Source of the DNA: Clostridia bacterium UC5.1-1D2
Lineage (GTDB): Bacteria; Bacillota; Clostridia; Lachnospirales; Lachnospiraceae
NCBI GenBank assembly: GCA_001304855.1
Contig: BBZN01000011.1
Location: 62,001-126,000, forward strand
Length of the DNA stretch: 64,000 nucleotides
Reading direction: 5' to 3'
Shown here: positions 1-9,585 of the stretch, piece after piece
Position numbering within the stretch: position 1 is the first letter of the stretch
How the letters are laid out: every line of letters begins with the position of its first letter
The notes under the pieces: generated by a model
What the model was told of the DNA's origin: nothing
What the model saw: the letters and a program-made list of their open reading frames with translations, nothing else
Database searches by the model: none
Position numbers and translations under genes: made by a program

Positions 1-855
1 TGGGCATGCGCCAGACTCTTAACGCGCCTGGAATCAAAGCGGAATATATCCCTGCGGTAAATAAGTATATTCAGCCCTACATAGAAGCAGTTGAGTGCGA
101 ATTGTGCGGAGTGGATATGGACACCAATAACGGGTATCCCTATATAGGCCCAGGAATATTATGGCGTGTATCGGAGGAATCCATTGCATCAAGGGAAATG
201 TGAATACACAGGATATGGCCCATAAACTGGAGAAAATCATCTATCCCAATCCATACCATATAAAAATCTCCGTTGCGGGCTGTCCCAACGACTGTGCCAA
301 AGGACATTTTCAGGATTTTGGAATTATCGGATGCACAAAGCCGGTTTATGATATTGACCGGTGCATCGGCTGCGGCGCATGCGTGAAAAAGTGCAAGGGA
401 GCGGCCACCAGAGTACTCTCTTTGAACGATAAAGGAAAAGTGGATAAGGATCCTGCTGCTGCGTTGGTTGCGGGGAATGCGTAACTGCCTGTCCCACCGG
501 GGCGTGGAGAAGGCCGGACAAGGATTTCTATAAGATTGTCATAGGGGGAAGAACAGGAAAACAGTATCCGCGGATGGGTAAGATGTTTGCCAACTGGCTG
601 ACCCAGGAGAGCGTACTGTCAATCATGAGGAACTGGCCCAAGTTCTCCGAGTGGGTGCTGGGGGGAAAACCGGTTTACCTTCACGGCGGGCACCTGATTG
701 ACAGGGCCGGATATCAGAAGTTCAAGGAGTTCATGCTCCGGGGAGTGGAACTGAATCCCGAGGCGTTTATTGCAGAAACCATCAACTGGGCTGAGACGGA
801 GTACAGAAGCAATATCCATGTAAAACCGCTGGATCAGCATGAGACAGTGGGGTAG
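1..855 (+). CDS. asrC: Anaerobic sulfite reductase subunit C (5'-truncated, frameshifted)
   Basis: Siroheme/Fe4S4 catalytic subunit of anaerobic sulfite reductase, which reduces sulfite to sulfide in the cytoplasm. The N-terminus lies outside the window. Three frames together give one continuous family sequence: a RPRNIMACIGGIHC segment, then CPNDC for siroheme-cluster ligation, then a ferredoxin-type insert with CIGCGACVKKC and a second CVGCGECVTACPTGAW cluster, then the C-terminal nitrite/sulfite reductase fold. Frameshifts fall near 140 and 452; each is repaired by one base and both flanks match the family. The usual partners asrA and asrB would lie upstream of base 1. Function is confident; the breaks look like sequence errors rather than decay. 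Confidence 0.85.
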
Positions 856-963
856 AGAGGGGAGAGAGCGAATGCTGTGTGAACCTGCGCCGTCATAAAG
901 CAGAAGCTGCTCCTTAAAGACAATTCTGCATCAAACATAAGGTTTTCAGCAAGGTGTTTTTAA

Positions 964-1174
964 GGTATAATGTCGACAGACATTATACGCGCCGGTCCGG
1001 TTCCGCCCGCAGGGAGGAAAGACGCCAAGCCGGACCGTGTGCATCCACCGGGTATACCGTGGACAGAGGACATGGTATAATGTCGACAGACATTATACGC
1101 GCCGGTCCGGTTCCGCCCGCAGGGAGGAAAGACACCAAGCCGGACCGTGTGCATCCACCGGGGTATACCGTGGA
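964..1174. repeat. Tandem 110-bp hairpin-rich intergenic repeat (two units)
   Basis: Two head-to-tail units start at 964 and 1074 (period 110 bp) and are nearly identical. Each holds three nested inverted repeats: TATAATGTC/GACATTATA around a GACA loop, CCGGTCCGG with a distant CCGGACCG, and TCCAC/GTGGA around a GTATACC centre. Short reading frames across it are shadows of the repeat. The rest of 856-1309 has no gene. It resembles a REP- or MITE-like intergenic element; family unknown. Confidence 0.8.
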
Positions 1175-1309
1175 TATCGGCAAATGAGGGAGGCTCTGTT
1201 TATGAGGAAATATATTATGGCTGCATAGCACAGGCTTATGCAGTTAAAATGAAAGTAATTGTATAGCCTTTGCTATTTCCGGACAGTAAACTATGTTTGG
1301 GAGGCGGCG

Positions 1310-1597
1310 ATGCGCTATCAGAAAGCAAATGAAATTCTTCCTGAGGCCCTGGTTGAACTGATCCAGACCTACATTGACGGGGAGTATGTGTACATCCCCA
1401 GAAAGCAGGAGAACAAAAAGCGGTGGGGTGAAACGTCCAGGATCAGGGAAGAGATGCACATAAGAAATGCGGAGATTTATAGAAAATACCTGGAAGGATT
1501 GAGAGTGGGAGAGCTGGCCCGGCAGTATTACCTGTCGGAGAAAAGCATCCAGAGAATTGTGCTTCAGGAAAAGAGAAAGGGGAAACAAAAGGAATGA
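1310..1597 (+). CDS. CD3324/Mor-type small DNA-binding protein
   Basis: A 95-residue protein. The N-terminal half (ANEILPEALVELIQTYIDGEYVYIP) matches the CD3324 family found in many Clostridia, and the C-terminal half (EIYRKYLEGL..LARQYYLSEKSIQRIV) is a helix-turn-helix like that of Mor transcription activators. The ATG at 1310 follows a purine-rich GGGAGGCGG site; upstream in-frame codons have no ribosome site. A terminator follows directly, so it is a single-gene unit. A role in transcription control is inferred from the fold only; the target is unknown. Confidence 0.7.
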   Translation: MRYQKANEILPEALVELIQTYIDGEYVYIPRKQENKKRWGETSRIREEMHIRNAEIYRKYLEGLRVGELARQYYLSEKSIQRIVLQEKRKGKQKE

Positions 1598-1598
1598 C

Positions 1599-1645
1599 AG
1601 AGGCGGTGAATCGGGTATCCCGGAGGCACCGCCTCTTTGTTGCTT
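1599..1645 (+). terminator. Rho-independent terminator
   Basis: AGAGGCGGTG (1599-1608) pairs with CACCGCCTCT (1627-1636) and is followed by a T-rich stretch. It ends the small Mor-like gene. Confidence 0.7.
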
Positions 1646-1711
1646 CTGTACCGAGAACGAGGTATATGTCCGGAATTGGATATGATAATGTGTATTCCGG
1701 AGGTATATGCT

Positions 1712-2341
1712 ATGAATCGGGATTACAGAAAAAAATGGATTATAACACATGAGAAGCTCCCTGCTGTTTTAAGGCGGTGTTCCAAATGCGGACGAAAGAC
1801 AGAGTTTGAAAACAGCGGCAAGTTCCGGGTGAATGCAAACGGGGGACTGCTGGATGTCTGGATGATTTACCGATGCAGCCGCTGTGAAACCACATGGAAT
1901 CTGACTGTATATGAGAGGACTGGGGTTTCCTCCCTGGATGAAAACGAGTACAGAGGTTTCATGGAGAACCGCAGCTCTCTTGCAGAAAAATACGGAAGCC
2001 GCAAAAAGCTTTTTGCTGAGAAAAAAGCGGAGCTGGCTGCCGGGCCGGGAGGTTTCAGCGTGCAGATCTTGGATACGCCGGAGCTTTGTGAAGATGAGGC
2101 GTGGAACGAGGTGGAGATTCATCTGGCGGCCTGTCTGCAGCCCAGGATTGATGCGCTGTTTGCCGGGGAACTGGGATTTACCAGAACCAGGGTGAAGGAA
2201 CTATGCCTCAGGGGCCTGCTTCGGGAGGCGGCAGGAACTGTGAAGGCAGGAGACAGAGTCAGGGATGGACAGGTGTTTTACATTAAGAAGGAAGCAAAGC
2301 CGCAGCCGGCCCAAACCTTTCTTGTTAAAAAATGTATTTAA
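1712..2341 (+). CDS. DUF1062 domain-containing protein
   Basis: A 209-residue cytoplasmic protein. Near the N-terminus two CxxC pairs (RRCSKCGRKT and YRCSRCETTWNL) form a probable zinc knuckle; the rest is mixed helix ending in an S4-like LCLRGLLREAAGTVKAGDRVRDGQVF segment. This is the layout of the DUF1062 family, whose function is not established. The ATG at 1712 is chosen because GGAGG lies nine bases upstream; the longer in-frame start at 1637 lacks a site. It stands alone between a terminator and the next transcription unit. Confidence 0.75.
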   Translation: MNRDYRKKWIITHEKLPAVLRRCSKCGRKTEFENSGKFRVNANGGLLDVWMIYRCSRCETTWNLTVYERTGVSSLDENEYRGFMENRSSLAEKYGSRKKLFAEKKAELAAGPGGFSVQILDTPELCEDEAWNEVEIHLAACLQPRIDALFAGELGFTRTRVKELCLRGLLREAAGTVKAGDRVRDGQVFYIKKEAKPQPAQTFLVKKCI

Positions 2342-2440
2342 AAAAAATGAAAATTGACATATAATATGAGGGTAGAGATATAGATCATTTACAGGATCCG
2401 GAACATTCTTGCTCCGGAGGGCCGGGAAAGCAGGCGGTAT

Positions 2441-4282
2441 ATGAAACGAAATCCTCAGGGAAAGCGCTGGTACAAGCTTGACAACACAGCAAAAATATTT
2501 CCTATGATTGCCAATGAAAACTTAAGCAATGTATTCCGCATATCGGTTATATTGAAGGAGGAAATTGTGCCTGAACTGCTGCAGCGGGCGCTGGAGGATG
2601 TTCTGCAGGTTCAGGGGATTTAAGGTGAAGCTGAAACGGGGGTTCTTCTGGTACTACTTTGAGGGTAACAGGCGTACCCCTTTTATCGAGATGGAGAGCG
2701 GCTGGCCTTGCCGGTATATCGACCCTAAAAGTAATCAGCTCTATCTTTTCAGGGTCAGCTATTTTAAGCGCCGTATTAACCTGGAAGTGTTTCACGCAGT
2801 AACCGACGGCTGGGGGCTGTGAATTTTATCAGGGAACTGACCGTCCGGTATCTGGATTTGAAGATGGGAAAAACCTTTCCTCTGGCGGCTGCGGGGGAAA
2901 TTCAGAAGTCTAATCTGGAGGACAGTTATCTAAAAAACTATAAAAAAATGCCCAGTAAGCGTTACAACACAAAACCTGCATATGCCCTGGAGGGAAAATA
3001 CCTGCCTTTGGGCGGCGAGAGCGTGGTTCACGGCGCTGTTCATATCCAAAATTTAAAGGATGTATGCAGGAGGAGAGGAGTCAGCGTCACCAAGTATCTG
3101 GTGGCTGTGCTTATATGGTCCATCTATGAGGAGTATATGGAGGGCCGGCCGGGAGACCGGCACATAGGAGTAAACCTGCCTATAAATCTCCGGGCATTTT
3201 TTGGTTCCACCACCACCTGCAATTTTTTTGCAGTGTCGTCCATTGACTATCAGCCAACAGCTTCATGAAAGCTTTGAATCCATACTGGACAAAACGGGGG
3301 CACAGATGGATGAAAATATTGTTAAGGAAAAACTGGAGGAAACCATCTCCTACAATGTTTCCAATGAGAAGAAGTGGTATGTGCGGATTATTCCTCTTTT
3401 TGTGAAATGGCTGGCTCTGGGATTTATTTTCAAACGCAACGACAGGCCCATACGATTACCTTATCCAATATCGGACCTATATCGGTTGATGATAAGTACC
3501 GGGATATGATCGATAATTTCTATCTGCTTATCGGCGTAAGCAAACGCCAGCCTGCCAAGTGCGGGGTTTGTTCCTATGGGGACAGGGTAAATATTACATT
3601 TACCTCTGTGTTTGACGACAGCCGCCTGGAGGACCGTTTTTTCGGCAGATTGGAGAGGGATGGGATCCCTGTGGAGCTGGAGAGCAACGGTGAGGTGAAG
3701 CCGGAGGCCGATAAGGGGAATTATCCGGCCATCGAATACGATGAAAAGAAATGGAAAAATTTGGTATATATATTTTATGGAGTTCTGATTGCAGTATCGG
3801 TTCTGCTGGGCGTGGTGAATATAGCTACGTATTCCGGGCTGTGGTGGTGCGGAATTGCGATCCCGGGAATTGCCTATGCAGGACTTACAGTGCGGTATTC
3901 GATTCTGCGCCACGCTAATCTGGGGAAGTCGGTGATGATTCAGACCATAGGAATGCAGATCCTGCTGGTATGGATCGACAGGGTCCTGGGCTACCAGGGA
4001 TGGTCGGTGAATTATGCCGTACCTGCCACCATTCTTTTTGCAGACGTGGCCGTCGTGTTTCTGATACTTGTAAACCGGCTGAACTGGCAGAGTTATTTTA
4101 TGTACCAGATTGCCATAACTATTTTCAGCTTTATACCCCTGATATTATGGGCCGCAGGCTTTGTAACACGGCCTCTGGTGGCCCTGGTGACAATGTCCCT
4201 TACGGTTGTTATATTGCTGATGACGATTCGTCTGGGGGACAGACGGATTAAAAATGAACTCATAAGAAGGTTTCATTTTTAG
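2441..4282 (+). CDS. Condensation-like N-terminus with DUF6320 membrane C-terminus (frameshifted)
   Basis: Reading across breaks near 2615, 2820, 3250 and 3430 gives one protein of about 610 residues. The N-terminal part resembles condensation/alcohol acetyltransferase domains, with an HxxxDG motif (HAVTDG) and the later LPINLRAFF and HTITLSNIGPI segments of that fold. The C-terminal 200 residues hold six or so hydrophobic helices (for example VYIFYGVLIAVSVLLGVVNI) and match DUF6320. It probably acylates or condenses something at the membrane, but no substrate is known. The next gene is an alpha/beta hydrolase 24 bp away, so the two likely work together. All breaks look like lost single bases. 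Confidence 0.65.
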
Positions 4283-4305
4283 AACATGAAAGGATAAAAG
4301 CCCAC

Positions 4306-5246
4306 ATGAGAAATAAACGAGTGAGCATCCGGGGAGGCCTGATGCGGGATATGATTCACGACATTATGGAGACTTCCCTGGGGAAGCCGATACAGTCGGG
4401 GGAGTTCAGAAAGAATCCGGTGGAACCGGCCTGGGTCTGCCCTTCGGGGTATGAATATGAGATTATTGACCAGGAATATTATAAGATGGAGTATTTAAAG
4501 CCGGAGGGCGTGGTCACCGGAAGAGTGGTGCTTCAGCTTCATGGAGGAGGCTATATAGGCCCTATGAAGAACATATACCGGAAATTTGCAGTGAGGTATT
4601 CCCGCTTAAGCTATGGGGGGATGTGTTGACAATCGACTACCGGGTGGCTCCTGAGAATCCCTACCCTGCGGCTCTGGAGGATGCTGTCCACGCTTATCAG
4701 TGGCTCATCAGGGAAAAGCATTACCGCCCCGGGCAGATCCTCCATTGCAGGCGACTCTGCGGGAGGGGGCTGGCCCTGGCCTTATGCCTGTATCTGAGAG
4801 ACAGAGGGCTGCCCCAGCCTGCCGGCCTTGTGCTCATGTCCCCGTGGACAGACGTGACCTGCAGCGGTGAAAGCTATGAATTCAATTATGAGCGGGATCC
4901 GATGTTTGGAAATACCAGAGAGAGCATGCTGTATAATTCTTCCTATATCGGGGATGCAGATCCCAGAGATCCCTATTTGTCCCCTGCATTCGGGGATTTT
5001 AGGGGGCTTCCGCCTATGCTTTTGCAGGCCGGAGGCCATGAGATGCTTTTAAGCGATACTCTGGCGGCGGCAGAGAATGCCAGGGCGGCGGGGGTGCGAA
5101 GAAGAGTGTCCGTCTACGAGGGAATGTTCCATGTGTTTCAGATGAGTATGGATTTGATACCCGAGAGCCGGGAGGCCTGGGAGGAGGTGGGCCGGTTTAT
5201 GCAGATCGTATACCGCATCGACAGAAGCCTTACGGCCAGGTGGTGA
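4306..5246 (+). CDS. Alpha/beta hydrolase, HSL-type esterase (frameshifted)
   Basis: About 313 residues of the hormone-sensitive-lipase-like alpha/beta hydrolase family. The oxyanion motif HGGGY sits at about residue 83, followed by DYRVAPENPYPAALED. The nucleophile motif GDSAGGG is visible only in another frame at 4750-4770, between two compensating breaks; the acid (HEMLLSD) and the base (GMFHVF) are in frame further on. A further break at about 4620 falls in a run of G. With these repaired every catalytic residue is present, so the enzyme is probably functional. It likely hydrolyses small acyl esters and forms an operon with the upstream DUF6320 protein. Confidence 0.8.
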
Positions 5247-5286
5247 GAAAAGTCAAACGGATGAAAAAATAGATAAAAAGAAAGGG

Positions 5287-5322
5287 ACGGCATCTTCCGA
5301 TATCGGAAGGCGCCGTTTTTTT
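5287..5322 (+). terminator. Rho-independent terminator
   Basis: ACGGC..CTTCCGATATCGGAAG..GCCGT forms a long stem (5287-5316) followed by seven T. It separates the hydrolase unit from the spoIIIA operon. Confidence 0.85.
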
Positions 5323-5335
5323 ATGTCCATCTCCA

Positions 5336-5364
5336 GTCATATTTTTAGGCATGTCTCATATATT
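5336..5364 (+). promoter_or_regulatory. Sigma-E promoter of the spoIIIA operon
   Basis: GTCATATT (5336-5343), a 13-bp spacer and CATATATT (5357-5364) match the mother-cell sigma-E consensus (ATATT, then CATA-N-A-N-T). It lies 22 bp before the spoIIIAA start. Sigma-E control of this operon is established in Bacillus and Clostridia; here it is read from sequence only. Confidence 0.75.
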
Positions 5365-5385
5365 GAGGTAAAAGGGGTGAAGAAG

Positions 5386-6461
5386 ATGGAGCGGAAGGAA
5401 GAAATTTTAAAGATATTTCCCAGGGAGCTGCGTTCCCTTTTGGGACAGGTTGCCGGGAATTTTGATGAGGTGCAGGAAATACGTTTGAGAACCGGACAGC
5501 CCCTTATGATGATAATCGGGGACAAGGAGTATCTGGTCAGACGGGACGGGTGCCTGGAGGCGGGGGACCGTTTTGGTATGGAAGGCGGGAACCGGCAGGG
5601 GAGAGGCGGAGGAAGTTGTGACAGGGAAAGATTTTACCTGGTGAAGCAGGGACAGATGAAGGAGACTGTGGAATATATGGGAAATTTTTCCTTGTATGCG
5701 GCGGAGGAGGAGCTGCGCCAGGGATTTCTTACAATACAGGGAGGCCACCGAATCGGAGTGGCAGGCAGAACGCTGGCCCAGGGGCAGGATATCCGGCTCA
5801 TGAAGTTCATATCTTTTATAAATGTGAGAGTGGCCCATGAAATCATAGGGTGCGCAGATGGAATTATGGATTATTTGTATTCAGATATAAGCGGAGAATT
5901 TTTAAATACATTGATTATATCTCCTCCCAGGTGCGGAAAGACAACCCTTCTCAGGGATATAATCCGCCAGGTGTCTTGCGGGAGGCAGCAGGGATGTGCC
6001 GGAACTTCCCGGAAAGAAGGGGGAGGGAACAGCGGGAGGTGGATTCCGGGCATGAGCGTAGGCGTTGTGGATGAGCGGTCGGAACTTGGAGCCTGCTATC
6101 AGGGAGTGCCCAGAATGATCTGGGGCCCCGGACGGATGTCCTGGACTGCTGTCCTAAAAGCCAGGGCATGATGATGCTGGTCCGCACTATGGCCCCCAGG
6201 GTTATTGCAGTGGATGAGATTGGAAGCAGGGAGGATGTGGAGGCGATCGGGTATGCAAAAAACTGCGGCTGTTCCCTGGCGGCTACCGTACACGGCAGCT
6301 CGCTGGAGGACATACAGCAGAAACCGGCCCTCAGGGAACTGCTGGCTCAAATGACATTTGAACGTCTGATTCTTTTGGGCAGGGAGAAGGGGGCGGGATA
6401 TGTGTCCTGCATCAGGGACGGTTCCGGGACCATACTTATGAAAGGAGCAGAGGAGCCATGA
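5386..6461 (+). CDS. spoIIIAA: Stage III sporulation protein AA, ATPase (one frameshift)
   Basis: Secretion-type ATPase of the SpoIIIA-SpoIIQ channel, acting on the mother-cell face of the engulfed forespore membrane. The Walker A segment (SPPRCGKTTLLRDI), a VVDERSEL segment, the LDCCPKSQGM segment and a Walker-B-like VIAVDEIG are all present in order. A single lost base near 6112 (before NDLGPRTDVL) splits the frame; about 358 residues are recovered. ATG 5386 is preceded by AAGGGGTG. It overlaps spoIIIAB by an ATGA junction, implying coupled translation. Confidence 0.93.
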
Positions 6462-6984
6462 CGGTAAAATGGATAGGAGTTCTTCTGGTGCTTTTTCGGC
6501 AGGGGGATTTGGAATCTGGTCGGCTATGGAGTGGAAGGGCAGGCTGAAGCTTTTGGAGCAGCTGCGGCAGATGATCTACTTTCTGAAAGGGGAGATTACA
6601 TACAGCCATGCGCCTTTAGCGGAAGCTCTGGAGCGGGTGGGGAGGAGAACACAGGGGCCTTTGGGGGACCTCTTTGCCAACGCGGCCACAGGGATATACA
6701 GACAGGAAGGGGAGGGCCTCCAGGAAATATGGTGCAGAGCGGTAAATGGATTATCGAAGGGAACCCGCCTTCCCCTGACCAGGGAGGATTTGGATCAGCT
6801 GTCCCATTTGGGGGAGCATATTGGGTATCTGGATGTGGACATGCAGGAGCGGACGCTTCAGCTGTATCTGGAGCAGTTGGATCTGTCCATCGATTATCTG
6901 AGGAGCAATCAAAGAGAAAGGTGCAGGCTTTATGCCAGCCTTGGCGTTATGGGCGGCATGCTGCTGGTGATTGTGATGTACTAG
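6458..6984 (+). CDS. spoIIIAB: Stage III sporulation protein AB (frameshift near start)
   Basis: A membrane component of the SpoIIIA complex with distant GspF-like character. The ATG at 6458 overlaps the spoIIIAA stop as ATGA; the first 13 codons (MTVKWIGVLLVLF) give the N-terminal membrane helix in one frame, and a break near 6500 moves into the frame of GIWSAMEWKGRLKLLEQL. A cytoplasmic helical domain with the family GEITYSHAPLAEAL motif follows, and the protein ends in a membrane segment (LGVMGGMLLVIVMY). About 175 residues, as usual. It is followed by an unusually long 264-bp spacer. Confidence 0.9.
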
Positions 6985-7248
6985 TACATGTTTGAATATT
7001 CATTCCCGTCATCTGCACGCCATGCTTTAGGCATATCCCCGCCAAATTCAGGGTATATAGCCCGCGTGCGGGCCGCCCAAGGGGAAGCTTTGGCCCTGTG
7101 AGGCGCAGCGTGCCTGCGCTAAATGAATCTGAGCCAAGATACGGCCATGGGGGATCCGCAGGCGGCGGGAGGCGGTGGGCGGCACGCTCTGGTTTTGGGC
7201 ATGCAGTCCGGAGCCGAAAATTGTAATAGAGAAAGTTGAGGAGAGCTA
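6985..7248. repeat. Intergenic repeat-like insertion between spoIIIAB and spoIIIAC
   Basis: No gene is seen. The start (TGTTTGAATATTCATTCC, then CATCTGCACGCC) resembles the start of the 9152-9585 spacer in the same operon, and GC-rich hairpins follow. These two genes are normally a few bases apart. It looks like an inserted intergenic repeat carried within the transcript. Confidence 0.6.
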
Positions 7249-7443
7249 ATGGGTGTTAATCTGATATTTCGCATAGCGGCGGTGGGGATCCTGGTATCTG
7301 TGGTCTGCCAGGTGTTAAAGCACAGCGGCAGAGATGAGCAGGCATTTCTTACCAGTCTTGCGGGGCTTGTTCTGGTTCTGTTCTGGATGATACCGTACAT
7401 ATATGATCTGTTTGAAACCATGAAGAACCTGTTTGCCCTGTAG
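7249..7443 (+). CDS. spoIIIAC: Stage III sporulation protein AC
   Basis: A 64-residue protein made almost entirely of two membrane helices (IFRIAAVGILVSVVCQVL and FLTSLAGLVLVLFWMIPYIY) joined by a short KHSGRDEQA loop, exactly the family size and pattern. SpoIIIAC and SpoIIIAD resemble each other and sit in the mother-cell side of the feeding-tube complex. The ATG follows GAGGAGAGCTA. It comes after a 264-bp spacer and 65 bp before spoIIIAD. Confidence 0.95.
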   Translation: MGVNLIFRIAAVGILVSVVCQVLKHSGRDEQAFLTSLAGLVLVLFWMIPYIYDLFETMKNLFAL

Positions 7444-7508
7444 CGCAGGCTTCTGCAGGAGTTGAAGCAGACCTGGTTTAAGGGACGGGAGAAAGGCGGT
7501 GGCTTGAG

Positions 7509-7895
7509 TTGACAATTATAACGATAGGGGCGGCAGGAATAGCGACGATTCTTTTGGCGGTGCAGTTAAAGAGCGTCAAAGGAGAATATGCGGTTTATAT
7601 GGTGATGGCCGCAGGCTTTTTTATCTTTTTTTATGGGACAGGAAAACTGAAGGCTATACTGGATGTGCTGGAACAGATTCAGGGCTACATAAAAATAAAC
7701 AATGTGTATCTGGTGACGCTGCTTAAAATGATAGGAATCACCTATGTGGCGGAGTTTGCCTCCGGCATATGCAAGGATGCGGGGTATGGCTCTCTGGGGA
7801 GCCAGATTGAAATATTTGGAAAGCTGTCTATTCTGGGAATCAGTATGCCGATTCTCCTGGCTCTTTTTGGAACGCTGGAGTCGTTTTTACAATGA
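7509..7895 (+). CDS. spoIIIAD: Stage III sporulation protein AD
   Basis: A 128-residue membrane protein with four hydrophobic helices and the family segment ITYVAEFASGICKDAGYGSL. The start is a TTG at 7509; no ATG fits the known N-terminus (TIITIGAAGIATILLAVQLK). Its stop overlaps the spoIIIAE start as ATGA, so the two are translationally coupled. It works in the SpoIIIA channel of the outer forespore membrane during sporulation. Confidence 0.95.
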   Translation: MTIITIGAAGIATILLAVQLKSVKGEYAVYMVMAAGFFIFFYGTGKLKAILDVLEQIQGYIKINNVYLVTLLKMIGITYVAEFASGICKDAGYGSLGSQIEIFGKLSILGISMPILLALFGTLESFLQ

Positions 7896-9151
7896 GGGGG
7901 CTCAGAGGGCGGGTCATGAGAATAGCAGCCGGGGGACTGCTGGGAATCCTCCTGGCTGCGGCAGGAGGGGAGACGGTATACGGACATTCGTTTCAATTGT
8001 ATGAATATAGACAGGCTTTGCAGCCGGGGGAGGATGAAGGGGCCGCCCGTCCGGAGGGACAGCTGGATCAGGCGGCAAAGGATCTGGGGATTGAAGATGA
8101 GATGGAAGGCCTTCAGGATTTTCTCAATGATGTGATGGGACAGCAGGACAATGGGATGGGAAACTTTTCTTTCTGGGATTTGATGAAAGAGCTTGTTAAG
8201 GGGAACCTCACCGGAATTCTGGGACAGGCCGGCGCAGGAATCAGAAGTACGCTGCTGGGCCAGGTGGAACAAGGGGGCCAGATGCTTCTTCAGGTGGCCC
8301 TTATCGGAATAATCGGCGCTGTGTTTTCCAACGTATCCTCTATCTTTAAGGGGGGACAGATATCGGACACAGGATTTTTCGTCACGTATCTGCTGCTTTT
8401 TACCTGTCTGGCGGCGGGGTTCACTGCCAGCCTGCAGATTGCCTCCCAGGTTTTGAACCAGATTCTGGAGTTTATGAGGCTTCTGATGCCCGCCTATTTT
8501 ATGTCGGTGGCTTTTTCGGGGGGAAGCATGAGTTCTCTGGCCCTGTACGAGGGAATGCTGGGAGCCGTTACGCTGGTTCAGTGGCTTTGCAGCGCCATCC
8601 TTCTGGCTCTGGTGAAAATCTATGTTGTGACGGTTCTGGGAAGCCATGTGGTGAAGGAGCCCCTTCTTACCAAATTTACAGAGCTCCTGGAACAGGCTGT
8701 GGTGTGGAGCCTTAAGACGCTGGTGGGGCTGGTGCTGGGCTTTCAGTTGGTTCAGGCTATGATACTGCCCTATGCGGACGGTCTGGGTCAGGCGGGGATG
8801 AAACGTCTGATAGAGATTATACCCGGGCTTGGGCAGGGAGCCGGGGCTGTGGCGCAGATGGTTTTGGGGTCCGGGGTTCTGGTGAAGAACACAATGGGAG
8901 CCGCCGCCGTGGTAGTCCTTGCCGTCATCACCCTTGTGCCTGTGCTTAAGCTGGTGGTCCTGATGATTCTGTACCAGTGCGTGGCAGCCGTTATGCAGCC
9001 GGTCTGCGATAAGCGGGTGGTTTCCTGCGTGTCGGGAATATCCAGGGGCCATAAGCTGCTGCTGCAGATCGTGCTGTACTCCATGTTTCTGTTCATGATA
9101 GCCATAGCCGTCACCTGCGCTTCCACAAATGTGAATTACTTTGCTTCCTAG
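7892..9151 (+). CDS. spoIIIAE: Stage III sporulation protein AE
   Basis: A 419-residue polytopic membrane protein of the SpoIIIA complex. It has an N-terminal signal-like helix (GGLLGILLAAAGGETVYG), a hydrophilic stretch to about residue 115, then at least six membrane helices and the family segments MLLQVALIGIIGAVFSNV and LMPAYFMSVAFSGGS. The ATG at 7892 overlaps the spoIIIAD stop. The frame is intact. A 434-bp non-coding spacer separates it from spoIIIAF, unusual for this operon. A 514-codon reverse-strand frame over this gene is a shadow. Confidence 0.95.
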   Translation: MRGLRGRVMRIAAGGLLGILLAAAGGETVYGHSFQLYEYRQALQPGEDEGAARPEGQLDQAAKDLGIEDEMEGLQDFLNDVMGQQDNGMGNFSFWDLMKELVKGNLTGILGQAGAGIRSTLLGQVEQGGQMLLQVALIGIIGAVFSNVSSIFKGGQISDTGFFVTYLLLFTCLAAGFTASLQIASQVLNQILEFMRLLMPAYFMSVAFSGGSMSSLALYEGMLGAVTLVQWLCSAILLALVKIYVVTVLGSHVVKEPLLTKFTELLEQAVVWSLKTLVGLVLGFQLVQAMILPYADGLGQAGMKRLIEIIPGLGQGAGAVAQMVLGSGVLVKNTMGAAAVVVLAVITLVPVLKLVVLMILYQCVAAVMQPVCDKRVVSCVSGISRGHKLLLQIVLYSMFLFMIAIAVTCASTNVNYFAS

Positions 9152-9585
9152 GGTCTGTTTGTAAATGCATTCCAGCCATCTGCACGCCCCGTCACGATCC
9201 GGTATATTTGGTCCCAATTCGGTCGATGCGCCCGTTGCGCCTCCCTCACCGGGACCAGATATACCGCAAAGTGGGACGCAATTCACTTAACGCAGCCCGC
9301 TGGGAGCCACTCGTTTGGCCCGGGTTTCTCCAAACCGGGGGCGTACAGCTGGCGGAAAGGAAGGTTTAAACACGTTGTGTCGTGCACAGAGAGCGGAAAC
9401 AGACATGTGCCGGAGGATAAGGGGAATCGAACCCGTCGTCTGAACAGACAACAGGCGGATTCCGGCCCCTTGCAGCGGTAGTATGCCGGGAAGAAGCCTG
9501 AATGTGCGCCGGAATCTTTTTGCGCCTGATTTTGCGGGAGAGATTCCCGGCCTACATCTGAAGCCAAGGGAGGAAGGAAGTTGTG
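9152..9585. repeat. Intergenic repeat-like insertion between spoIIIAE and spoIIIAF
   Basis: No gene is seen. The start (TGTTTGTAAATGCATTCC, then CATCTGCACGCC) resembles the spacer at 6985, suggesting the same repeat family. It includes GGTATATTTGGTCCC facing GGGACCAGATATACC (about 9201-9268), a strong inverted repeat, and further on a tRNA-like 3' half on the minus strand (9409-9452). Confidence 0.6.
9409..9452 (-). other. tRNA-like 3' half (long variable arm plus T-arm)
   Basis: Read on the minus strand, GTTGTCTG/CAGACGAC forms an 8-bp hairpin, then GGGTTCGATTCCC gives a T-arm with TTCGATT loop, then TTATCCTCCGGCA like an acceptor end. This order is that of a long-variable-arm tRNA (Ser or Sec type). 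No matching 5' half or anticodon arm is visible nearby, so it is at most a remnant. Confidence 0.35.

Noticed and set aside
954-1231. Several short frames on both strands around 954-1231
   Set aside because: All are translations of the 110-bp tandem hairpin repeat.
4750-4770. Loss of the catalytic serine in the alpha/beta hydrolase
   Set aside because: The GDSAGGG motif is intact in the neighbouring frame between two compensating single-base errors, so the enzyme is not judged inactive.
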